From: Bacillota bacterium
GTDB taxonomy: Bacteria > Bacillota > Clostridia > Christensenellales > CAG-138
Length of the DNA stretch: 64,000 nt
Assembly: GCA_023409435.1 (NCBI GenBank)
Contig: JAEYHP010000055.1
Span: forward strand, 25,551 to 89,550
Reading direction: 5' to 3'
Shown here: piece after piece, positions 43,885 to 50,920 of the stretch
How the letters are laid out: each line of letters starts with the position of its first letter
How positions within the stretch are numbered: the stretch's first letter is position 1
Position numbers and translations under genes: made by a program
The notes under the pieces: model-generated
Database searches by the model: none
The model's input: the letters and a program-made list of their open reading frames with translations, nothing else
What the model was told of the DNA's origin: nothing

Positions 43885-44253
43885 ATGAATAAGGAGCAAT
43901 TGATTGCCGATATCAAGGCGATGTCCGTGTTGGAGCTTTCCGAGCTCGTAAAGGCGCTTGAAGAGGAGTTCGGCGTATCCGCCGCGGCTACCGCCGTTGC
44001 TGTTGCAGGCCCCGCCGCCGTTGCCGAAGTTGTGGAAGAGAAGACCGAGTTCGACGCCATTCTCAAGGAAGTCGGCCCCGAAAAGATCAAGGTCATCAAG
44101 GTTGTGCGCGAGCTGACCGGCCTTGGCCTCAAGGAAGCCAAAGACCTCGTGGACAACGCGCCCAAGCCCATCAAGGAAGCCGCGTCCAAGGAAGAGTGCG
44201 AGAAGATCGCCGCCGCGTTCAAGGAAGTTGGCGCGACTGTCGAAATCAAATAA
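43885..44253 (+). CDS. rplL: 50S ribosomal protein L7/L12
   Basis: 122 residues: N-terminal dimer domain ([20 protein letters not shown]), Ala/Val hinge, and the C-terminal factor-binding domain ([39 protein letters not shown]). A strong terminator follows. rpoB does not come next, unlike in many bacteria. Confidence 0.98.
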   Translation: MNKEQLIADIKAMSVLELSELVKALEEEFGVSAAATAVAVAGPAAVAEVVEEKTEFDAILKEVGPEKIKVIKVVRELTGLGLKEAKDLVDNAPKPIKEAASKEECEKIAAAFKEVGATVEIK

Positions 44254-44266
44254 GTTTTCCAAGATC

Positions 44267-44303
44267 AAAGACCCGAACGGCATTTGTCGTTCGGGTCTTT
44301 TTA
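44267..44303 (+). terminator. rplJ-rplL terminator
   Basis: AAAGACCCGAACG/CGTTCGGGTCTTT stem with T-run. Confidence 0.92.
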
Positions 44304-44315
44304 GTATCAATAACT

Positions 44316-44514
44316 TGCTTAGGGGTTCAAGGTATCGGCGCTTACAGCGCCGCGTCCTCGGCGGGAGACGCTTCGGACAAGGCTTGCGGGCTGCCGCACT
44401 AATTTTATTATTTTGGGAAACTGCGTGCCCCCGAATGGTACATTCGGAGATCTTGCATGGATGATGTGCGGCCAAAGGCTGCACAACTGATCCCCACGCT
44501 CCTTCCTTAAGAAT
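44316..44514 (+). repeat. Family B element, copy B4, interrupted and carrying module M3
   Basis: Forward copy filling most of the 411-base gap after rplL. The first hairpin TCGGCGC...GCGCCG is followed by a 48-base insert seen only here (44352-44399). The second hairpin is broken: left arm TGGGAAACTGCGT, then module M3 (about 44427-44490), then CCCCACGCTCCTTCCTTAAG. M3 holds hairpins CCGAAT...ATTCGG and GTGCGGC...GCTGCAC and recurs inside family C copy C4. The rest of the gap up to 44620 shows no gene. Confidence 0.8.
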
Positions 44515-44623
44515 GTCCGTCGCCGGGGTACGGGAGCAATGTTCGCTTTTGATATGCTCATTCAAGTGGCTCCTGCCTACTGCCCGGATTTTTGTTTTAC
44601 CTATTGTTGCTCACGAACAATAA

Positions 44624-44651
44624 AAAAGCCCGCGTTTTCGCAGGCTTTTTC
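44624..44651 (-). terminator. Terminator of the lipoprotein gene
   Basis: AAAAAGCC...GGCTTTTT stem (with inner GCG/CGC), directly beyond the lipoprotein stop on the minus strand. Confidence 0.8.
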
Positions 44652-44664
44652 TTGTATTTTTTTA

Positions 44665-45174
44665 TTAACCCGCCGGGGAAGCTGCGGCGCCGTTGGGGGA
44701 AGCGCCGGGGGAAGCAGCGGGAGAGGTATCAGGGGAAGTGCCGGGCGAGGCAGCCGTGGCGGGCAGTATCGTGCCGTCAGGCAGAATGTAAGCCATTCCG
44801 GTCGTACCGTCCGCAGCCGTATACTCTACGACATACGCCTGCTGTGTGCCCTGCAGGCCGTGCTTGATGCCTGAAATGGTTGCACCGGGGTATTGTGCCA
44901 TCAGCGCCGCCTTGATATCCGGCACGTCGCTTTCATTCACAACGGTACCCTCCGCAAAATCGGGGATTGTCGCACCTGCTGTTCCGCCCGCGTTTCCGCC
45001 GGTCCCGTTTCCGCCCACGTCTGCGGTGGTTCCGGGGCCGCCCGGTATATCAGGGGAAACATCCGGGGTCAGGTCGGGCAGGAGGCTTGGCGTATTCGAG
45101 GGCGCAGGCGTCGGCGTACAGCCGGCCGCAGCGACGAGGAGCAGCACAAGCCCTATGCAAAAAATGCGTTTCAT
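44665..45174 (-). CDS. Small lipoprotein with PepSY-like domain and Pro/Ser tail
   Basis: 169 residues. The signal peptide has lipobox VAAAGC, then a Thr/Pro/Ser/Gly-rich linker to about residue 75. A small folded part (about 75-135: ALMAQYPGATISGIKHGLQG and AYVVEYTAADGTTGMAYIL) looks PepSY-like. The C-terminal tail is low-complexity (SPGTSPDTSPAASPGASPNG). The ATG at 45174 follows AAAGGAGGAAAACT. Surface-anchored; role unknown. Divergent from the serpin lipoprotein gene, 200 bases away. Confidence 0.82.
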   Translation of the reverse strand: MKRIFCIGLVLLLVAAAGCTPTPAPSNTPSLLPDLTPDVSPDIPGGPGTTADVGGNGTGGNAGGTAGATIPDFAEGTVVNESDVPDIKAALMAQYPGATISGIKHGLQGTQQAYVVEYTAADGTTGMAYILPDGTILPATAASPGTSPDTSPAASPGASPNGAAASPAG

Positions 45175-45373
45175 AGTTTTCCTCCTTTGATTACTGGCGC
45201 GCTTTTTGGGCACGCTGCGGGTTATCCCGCTGTTATTCGGGAATAGTATGCCCATACGCGATGAAATGTAAACTTTTTAGGTCTGCCCGGAACCGCAAGG
45301 GCATGCTCTGCGTATAAGAAATGTACAACAGGATGCGGACATTCGGCTGCAGCACAGGAAAACAGGAGGAACC

Positions 45374-46684
45374 ATGAAAAAGAAAACAAAGTTTTTGGCG
45401 TTCGGGCTTGCAGCCATTCTGCTATTCGCGTTTGGGTGCGCGGCCCCGCAACCAATTGAAACTCCTGCACCGACAGATTCGGCGCCCGTAAGCGCGGAAC
45501 CGCTGAAAGTTCCCGCGCTCAACCCGGCGAAGCCGCTATTGACACCGGAGTATGACAACGCGGATACAAAAAAGGCGGGAAGCGGCGTGAACGAATTCAC
45601 GCTTGCGCTGATGCGGAAGCTGCATAAAAAAGGGGAAAACATGGTCGTTTCCCCGTTCTCCGTCTGGCTGACGCTTGCGGCGCTTGCAAACGCCACCAGC
45701 TCAAACGCCCTGCCACAGCTTCTGGAGGCTCTGGGCGTAAGCGACCTTACGGTAGGGGAACTCAACGCTTCCGTTTCCCGTATGCTATATGAGCTGACCG
45801 GCAACGAAGGCGAAACATACAACCCTCTTTCCATCGCGAATGCGTTGTTTGTAGACGAATCGGTCACGCTTAAGAAAGAGTTTGCGCAGCAGTTCCTGGA
45901 TTATTACCGCGGTACTGCCATGAATGTGGATATGCAAAGCCCCGAGGCGATCAAAGCCATCAACGATTGGGCAAGCGAGCATACCAACGGCCTCATCACG
46001 GATATCGTCAAAGAGATCCCGGAAGATACCATCGTGGCTTTGGCGAACGCCATCTACTTCAGCGACCGCTGGGCTGTGGAGTTTGACGAAGCGCAGACAA
46101 CGGATATGACGTTCCACGGAGCGGAAAAGGATGCAACCGTGCCCTTCATGCTGCGTGAAGGCGACGCGATCCCCTATTATGAGGATGAAACGCTGCAGGC
46201 TATCAACCTTTCGTTCAAAACCGGAAGCGGCATGTATATCCTGCTGCCCAAGGACGGCGACGCAGACACATTGATTGATACCATGGACGCCGAACGGTTT
46301 TTAGAGATTATTGCGGATACCAAGCCGTCCACCGGCAAGCTTCTTTTGCCCAGGTTCTCGCTGACTTCGGATTTTAAACTCAACGACGCGTTAAAAGAAC
46401 TGGGCGTGCCGCTGCTGGATCCCGCCGGTCCCAGACTGACCGGGCTGGTGGAAGAAACGGACGCATTCATTAATGCTTCGCTGCATCAGGCGACGATCAG
46501 CGTGGATGAAAAGGGTACCACTGCCGCCGCCGTAACGGTGGAACTGATGCAACCGACCTCCATGCCGCTGCCCACCGAGCCGTTCAGTATGGTATGCGAC
46601 AAACCCTTTGTGTTCATCCTGTACCGGTGGACGCCCGAAGGCGGAGAGCAGGCGCTCTTTACGGGCGTGGTGAACCAGCTGTAA
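45374..46684 (+). CDS. Serpin lipoprotein
   Basis: 436 residues. Signal peptide with lipobox (LLFAFGC), a Pro/Thr linker to about 65, and a complete serpin fold from VNEFTLALMRKLHKKGENMV to the C-terminal CDKPFVFILYRW and GVVNQL. The hinge DEKGTTAAAV (378-387) has small residues at P15-P9, as in inhibitory serpins. Counting from E379 as P17 puts P1-P1' at T395-S396, so a chymotrypsin- or elastase-like target is more likely than a trypsin-like one. Surface anchoring suggests defence against extracellular proteases. AACAGGAGGAACC precedes the ATG. The ECF sigma gene follows about 110 bases later. Confidence 0.94.
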   Translation: MKKKTKFLAFGLAAILLFAFGCAAPQPIETPAPTDSAPVSAEPLKVPALNPAKPLLTPEYDNADTKKAGSGVNEFTLALMRKLHKKGENMVVSPFSVWLTLAALANATSSNALPQLLEALGVSDLTVGELNASVSRMLYELTGNEGETYNPLSIANALFVDESVTLKKEFAQQFLDYYRGTAMNVDMQSPEAIKAINDWASEHTNGLITDIVKEIPEDTIVALANAIYFSDRWAVEFDEAQTTDMTFHGAEKDATVPFMLREGDAIPYYEDETLQAINLSFKTGSGMYILLPKDGDADTLIDTMDAERFLEIIADTKPSTGKLLLPRFSLTSDFKLNDALKELGVPLLDPAGPRLTGLVEETDAFINASLHQATISVDEKGTTAAAVTVELMQPTSMPLPTEPFSMVCDKPFVFILYRWTPEGGEQALFTGVVNQL

Positions 46685-46748
46685 GTAAGCTTGAAAGCTT
46701 GTTTACATATCGTTCATGGCATATAAGCTTCCACCATTTGCAAACCCG

Positions 46749-46777
46749 TTGCCGTTTTGCTATGCTATATCTATCTA
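46749..46777 (+). promoter_or_regulatory. Possible promoter of the ECF sigma gene
   Basis: TTGCCG, a 17-base spacer and TATCTA, 19 bases before the ATG at 46797. Confidence 0.45.
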
Positions 46778-46796
46778 TGTAGCAAAGGCACAACGG

Positions 46797-47363
46797 ATGG
46801 AAGGGGGCGCGGCGGGAACGGATGGATCCTGCTTAGCGGCAAAGGGTATGGAAAAGCCAACCTTGGAAGCGCTTTACGAAGCGCACGCCAGGACCGTTTA
46901 CTGGGCGGCCTACGGCGTCTCGCGCGATGCGGAGGCGGCGGCGGACGCCGTACAGAACGCGTTTTTGAGCGCGCACCGCAATATGGAAACTTTAAATACG
47001 ATGACAAACGAGCAAGCCCGCGCGTGGCTGTACCGCGTGGCGGTGAACAGCTCCATTGATATGCTTCGCCGCAACCGCCGCAGCATCCCCACGGAGGATG
47101 CGGGCGTAGCGGAACCGGACATGGGGCCGGGGCCGGAAGCGCAGGCCGAACAGAACGAAACGCGTGAGGTGGTCAAAAAAGCGTTAGACAATCTGCCCGA
47201 AAAATACCGGGAACCATTGTTCCTCTATTATTTTGCGGAATTGGATTATCACCAGATCGCGGCGCTTTTGCAAACGAGTGAAGGCACGCTCAAAAGCCGC
47301 ATGTCCCGCGGACGCGATATGCTTAAAAACGAACTCAGGAAAGGAGGCGGGCTGTATGCGTAA
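46797..47363 (+). CDS. ECF-type RNA polymerase sigma factor
   Basis: 188 residues from the ATG at 46797 (AAAGG 8 bases upstream). An ATG at 46848 is an alternative that would start exactly at the sigma-2 domain. Sigma-2 (LEALYEAHARTVYWAAYGVSRD, DAVQNAFLSAHRNM) and sigma-4 (LDNLPEKYREPLFLYYFAEL, IAALLQTSEGTLKSRMSRGR) are complete. The stop overlaps the anti-sigma ATG by 8 bases, the usual ECF/anti-sigma arrangement. Confidence 0.92.
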   Translation: MEGGAAGTDGSCLAAKGMEKPTLEALYEAHARTVYWAAYGVSRDAEAAADAVQNAFLSAHRNMETLNTMTNEQARAWLYRVAVNSSIDMLRRNRRSIPTEDAGVAEPDMGPGPEAQAEQNETREVVKKALDNLPEKYREPLFLYYFAELDYHQIAALLQTSEGTLKSRMSRGRDMLKNELRKGGGLYA

Positions 47364-48183
47364 AGAAAAGGACAATCGCGAACTTAATATCGATCTTCTG
47401 CTGCGCAACGTAGCGGAAAAAGAAAACGAAGCCCTGCCTCTTGAGGACTGGAAGCGCCAGCTGTTTAAAAAGATTGAAAGCGATGAACCGCATCGGGAAG
47501 AACAGCCCGCTGCGGAGGACGAATTATCCATGGTGGATGAGCTTGCGGCGCGCAGGCACAGGAACATGCGCAGGTTCACAATCGGCTTTTCCACCGTGGC
47601 GGCTGCGCTCCTCATCGTATTGGGAACGCGCCAGTATTGGCAGGAAGATTTCAAGGCGAAATCCGCGCTGCCGCAGGAGGAAATCCGCATGGCGGCGGAA
47701 GCGGCGCCCTATGACGCCGCACCGTCCGAGGCTGCGCTGCCCGAGGCGCTCTACGCTGCGCCCGAAGCCCCTGCCCTGGAAGCTCCCGCGTCCACGGAAG
47801 CGCCTGCGGCGGATATGGCGGGTACGGGCACACCCGCTCCCGTTGCTCCCGCGCCTTCCATACCGACGGATAATGCTGCGGGCAGCGCCCAAGCGGGCAT
47901 ACTCTCCGGGCCTGCGGAGCTTACGCCTGAGCAGAAAAAGGCCATAGACGTACTCAATGCCGCACTCCCTACGGAGCGGGGTAAGGTAGACCCTGCCACG
48001 GCGATTGTCGTGCGGCTTGAGCTCGTCACACTAAAAGTCCGCCCGCTTTCCGGCGGAGAAACGCAGGAAGTGACGCGTACGCTGGTCTATCAGATCACGG
48101 TAGGAGCGGATACCGGAGCGGCAATCACCTATGCGGTGGACGCCGAGACCTATGAGGTCCTGGGCGAAATCGTCGAGGAGTAG
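47356..48183 (+). CDS. Membrane anti-sigma factor
   Basis: 275 residues. A cytosolic N-terminal region (1-70) should bind the sigma factor. One membrane helix follows (about 72-90, IGFSTVAAALLIVLG). The extracellular part has an Ala/Pro-rich linker (about 110-195) and a small C-terminal domain (about 200-275, ending YAVDAETYEVLGEIVEE). There is no HxxxCxxC zinc motif, so it is not a ZAS-type anti-sigma. It overlaps the sigma gene by 8 bases with GGAGG upstream. The signal it senses is unknown. Confidence 0.85.
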   Translation: MRKEKDNRELNIDLLLRNVAEKENEALPLEDWKRQLFKKIESDEPHREEQPAAEDELSMVDELAARRHRNMRRFTIGFSTVAAALLIVLGTRQYWQEDFKAKSALPQEEIRMAAEAAPYDAAPSEAALPEALYAAPEAPALEAPASTEAPAADMAGTGTPAPVAPAPSIPTDNAAGSAQAGILSGPAELTPEQKKAIDVLNAALPTERGKVDPATAIVVRLELVTLKVRPLSGGETQEVTRTLVYQITVGADTGAAITYAVDAETYEVLGEIVEE

Positions 48184-48186
48184 CGC

Positions 48187-48555
48187 ATGGAACTAAAACT
48201 CCTTGGCGGGGAATTTTCCGTCTGCAAGCTGAATGGGCCGGAGGAAGTGGATTTTAGTGCGCCGTTTCTGTTTATCGGCAAAACGGATGAGGAAATTTCC
48301 CTTGTATGCCCCACGGAATACGCGCCGCAAAATGCGGCTGCCGCCGAGCACGGCTGGCGCGGCATGCGTATCTGCGGAGAACTGGATTTTTCGCTTACCG
48401 GCATATTGGCCCGGCTTGCTGGTATTTTGGCGCAAAACGGCATTCCGATATTTGCGGTCTCCACCTATAATACGGATTATATCTTCATAAAAAACGATAC
48501 CCTGTTCCATGCTGTGGATTGTTTACAGCAGGCAGGGTATCTCTTCGTTTCATAA
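48187..48555 (+). CDS. ACT-domain protein (CASTOR/ACT_7-like)
   Basis: 122 residues with two small ligand-binding-like halves. The second (about 60-120: GMRICGELDFSLTGILARLAG, then ILAQNGIPIFAVSTYNTDYI) is a clear ACT_7/CASTOR-type module that binds amino acids in relatives. Starts 3 bases after the anti-sigma gene, so probably same transcript. Convergent with the methyltransferase gene. Confidence 0.88.
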   Translation: MELKLLGGEFSVCKLNGPEEVDFSAPFLFIGKTDEEISLVCPTEYAPQNAAAAEHGWRGMRICGELDFSLTGILARLAGILAQNGIPIFAVSTYNTDYIFIKNDTLFHAVDCLQQAGYLFVS

Positions 48556-48566
48556 CCGGGTAGGTT

Positions 48567-49256
48567 TCAGGCCTGTTCTTCTTCCTCATAGGGCATGACG
48601 TCGCCGCCAATAAAGCTCCGCCCCGCCGCGTTGCAGGCAGTGAGCACGGAATAGCTTCCGGCCGTTGGGTCCAGCACCCAGTCATTCTCCTCCGTTACCG
48701 CCTGGATCAACCGCGTCTGCAGGCCTACGGGTTTTGCGTGCGGGTGACATTTCGAGGCGGGTTCATGCCAAACGTCCGGCAGCGTATGGTCCCGCCATAC
48801 GCCCTTGGCGCGCTTGGGGCGTTTCTGAAGGACGATCAGGTATTCGGCGGTCCGCCGCGTGCGGTATCCCATGCCGATACGCCCCTTGTCCCACACGATC
48901 ATATCCACCGTCTCAAGTCGCGTGTCCTCCATCCAGCATGGAATTCCCTCGCACAGGTGGAATTTATCCACCCACAAAAATAGGTGGCCGCTTTTTTTCA
49001 ATACCCGATCAAACTCCAATAAAAAGTCGCGGATGAGCGGTTCCTGCATTTGCGGCAGCTTTGCGCGTTCCATGCCTCTTGTGACGCCCTCGTTGCCGTA
49101 ACTGAGCTTATCTAATACGCCCCGGTATTGCGGGTCGAAGAATGCCGCGGAAATGCTTTCCTCCCGGATTGCGCCCAACAGAAGCAACCCATCGACGCAG
49201 TTGCGCCCACAGGGACGGATCCGGCAGTTGGGAACCAACGGGGAGGAAAAGGTCAT
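48567..49256 (-). CDS. Solitary DNA methyltransferase (beta-type order)
   Basis: 229 residues. Motif IV appears as FFDPQYRG (DPQY in place of the common DPPY), about residue 40. The SAM-binding part comes at the C-terminal end (LDPTAGSYSVLTACNAAGRS). This order, catalytic motif before SAM motif, is that of beta-class N4-cytosine/N6-adenine methyltransferases. A KPVGLQTRLIQAVT stretch before it fits motif X. No restriction gene is adjacent. The ATG at 49256 is chosen for GCAGGAGCGCCGC upstream. The recognition sequence is unknown; a non-DNA substrate cannot be excluded. Confidence 0.82.
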   Translation of the reverse strand: MTFSSPLVPNCRIRPCGRNCVDGLLLLGAIREESISAAFFDPQYRGVLDKLSYGNEGVTRGMERAKLPQMQEPLIRDFLLEFDRVLKKSGHLFLWVDKFHLCEGIPCWMEDTRLETVDMIVWDKGRIGMGYRTRRTAEYLIVLQKRPKRAKGVWRDHTLPDVWHEPASKCHPHAKPVGLQTRLIQAVTEENDWVLDPTAGSYSVLTACNAAGRSFIGGDVMPYEEEEQA

Positions 49257-49443
49257 GCGGCGCTCCTGCAAAGAAATTTGGGCAGTAGAGTCGATTCAGG
49301 TAGATTCAGCTTATTGTACCATATAGTAGTTCGCACGCAATTATTTTTCCAAGAAATTATTAGCAAATTGTTTGTCGAAATCCCAGGTGAGTACGCACTA
49401 TCCATCGTTTTCGCTTCAGAGGATAAAAGCACTGCCGCCGCGC

Positions 49444-49473
49444 TTGCAAAATTCCACGTATTTGTGCTAGAAT
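49444..49473 (+). promoter_or_regulatory. Promoter of the T-box-pheST unit
   Basis: TTGCAA, an 18-base spacer and TAGAAT, just before the T-box leader. Confidence 0.65.
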
Positions 49474-49477
49474 ATTC

Positions 49478-49748
49478 TCCATACAGGCAATGCGATGACG
49501 GAGCCGGGCACTTTTGCTGTGCATGGAAAGAGAACGCTGCCGGGAAACCCCCGTGCTGAAAGCAGCGTATGCGGCAAATGATGCGCCCTTTCTCTCCCGA
49601 GCGTCCCCGGTGAAGCCCGGTCTTGGGTGCGTAGTCGGCGGCGGGTAAGCCCGATACAGCGGCAAAGGCTCCGTTTTGCGGGGTGAATTTGGGTGGTACC
49701 ACGAACGCATGATGCGCATCGTCCCTTCACGGGACGGTGCGTTTTTTT
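49478..49748 (+). ncRNA. T-box leader controlling pheST
   Basis: The leader holds the conserved T-box sequence GGGTGGTACCACG at about 49690-49702. A terminator follows with arms CGCATCGTCCC (49715-49725) and GGGACGGTGCG (49731-49741) and a T-run. Stem I begins near GCGATGACGGAGCC. By its position it should sense uncharged tRNA-Phe; a TTC in CCCTTTCTCTCC is a candidate specifier, not confirmed by folding. Uncharged tRNA would favour the antiterminator. Confidence 0.92.
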
Positions 49749-49784
49749 ATTGCAATTATGAATGGATGACAGGAGGCAGGAACG

Positions 49785-50807
49785 ATGCTTGAAACGTTAA
49801 AATCCATAGGAGAGCAGGCCTGGGCGCGCCTGCGGGAAGCCAAGGGGGAAGGCGACATCGAAGCCCTCATGGTAAGTGTGCTTGGCCGCAACGGGACTTT
49901 GACCGAGGTGCTGCGCACCATGGGCAAGCTAGGCCGTGAAGCCCGCGCGGAACTGGGGCAGGAAGCAAACAGATTGAAGCGGGAACTGGAAACGGCAATT
50001 TCCGAAAAGCGCGCCGCCATCGCCGCGGCGGAAAAAGAGCTGCGCTTTCAGCGCGAAACGCTGGATATTACCGAACCCGGCAAGCGGATATTGCCGCGCG
50101 GCAGGCTCCACCCCATGACGCAGACCTACCGGGAAATTCGGGACGCGCTCATCGGCATGGGCTTTATCACGTTTGACGGCCCGGAAGTGGAACTGGATCA
50201 ATACAATTTCGAGCTGCCCAACATGCCCCCGGACCACCCTGCCCGGGATATGCAGGACACATTCTATATCAACGACAACGTGGTGCTTCGGACCCATACC
50301 ACCAACTGCGAGCCGAGGGCGCTGCTGACTATGGAGCCGCCGTTCCGCGTCGTCATCCCCGGCCGCTGCTTCCGCGTGGACGAAGTGGATGCCAGCCACT
50401 CCCCGATCTTCATGCAGATGGAAGGCCTGGTGGTAGATAAAAACATCACCCTGGCGGATCTGAAGGGCACTCTGGAGGCATTCGTGCACGCCGTGTTCGG
50501 CGAGGACGTCAAGACAAGGTTCCGCCCGAGCTATTTCCCGTTCACGGAGCCTTCCGCGGAGCTGGACATCTCCTGCACCATATGCGGCGGCAAAGGCTGC
50601 CGCGTGTGCAAGCATACCGGCTGGCTGGAAATATTGGGCTGCGGCGTCACCAACCCGCACGAAATCGAAAACTGCGGCCTCGACCCGCACGAGTGGAGCG
50701 CGTTCGCGTTCGGCCTGGGCGTGGACCGTGTGACGAGCCTGAAGTACGGCATTACCGACATCCGGCTTGAGTATGAGAACGACGCCCGCTTCCTGAGTCA
50801 GTTTTGA
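49785..50807 (+). CDS. pheS: Phenylalanine-tRNA ligase alpha subunit
   Basis: 340 residues. An N-terminal coiled coil (about 1-90) binds tRNA and the class II catalytic core follows. Motif 2 region: PFRVVIPGRCFRVDEVDASH, then SPIFMQMEGLVVD. A CxxC-type knuckle reads CTICGGKGCRVCKHTGWLE. Motif 3 is GLGVDRVTSLKYGITDIR. The ATG follows CAGGAGGCAGGAACG. Separated from pheT by family C copy C2 (113 bases). Confidence 0.97.
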   Translation: MLETLKSIGEQAWARLREAKGEGDIEALMVSVLGRNGTLTEVLRTMGKLGREARAELGQEANRLKRELETAISEKRAAIAAAEKELRFQRETLDITEPGKRILPRGRLHPMTQTYREIRDALIGMGFITFDGPEVELDQYNFELPNMPPDHPARDMQDTFYINDNVVLRTHTTNCEPRALLTMEPPFRVVIPGRCFRVDEVDASHSPIFMQMEGLVVDKNITLADLKGTLEAFVHAVFGEDVKTRFRPSYFPFTEPSAELDISCTICGGKGCRVCKHTGWLEILGCGVTNPHEIENCGLDPHEWSAFAFGLGVDRVTSLKYGITDIRLEYENDARFLSQF

Positions 50808-50844
50808 TAGATAATGAAAGGTATAGTCCCTATAGAATAATGTC

Positions 50845-50890
50845 CGCTTTCTTTTGGTTCTTTTCTTTCGTGGAAAGAAAAGAACCGTCC
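50845..50890. repeat. Family C palindromic element, copy C2
   Basis: Between pheS and pheT. Perfect hairpin 50856-50886 with 14-base arms (GGTTCTTTTCTTTC and its complement) around GTG, preceded by TCCGCTTTCTTTT. Compared with C1 the outer bases changed on both arms and still pair. Confidence 0.85.
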
Positions 50891-50920
50891 CCCAAATCTC
50901 TGTAAGGAGGATTGACTGAT

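Noticed and set aside
43267..44565. 432-residue open frame opposite rplJ-rplL
   Set aside because: Antisense shadow; the plus strand encodes unmistakable L10 and L7/L12.
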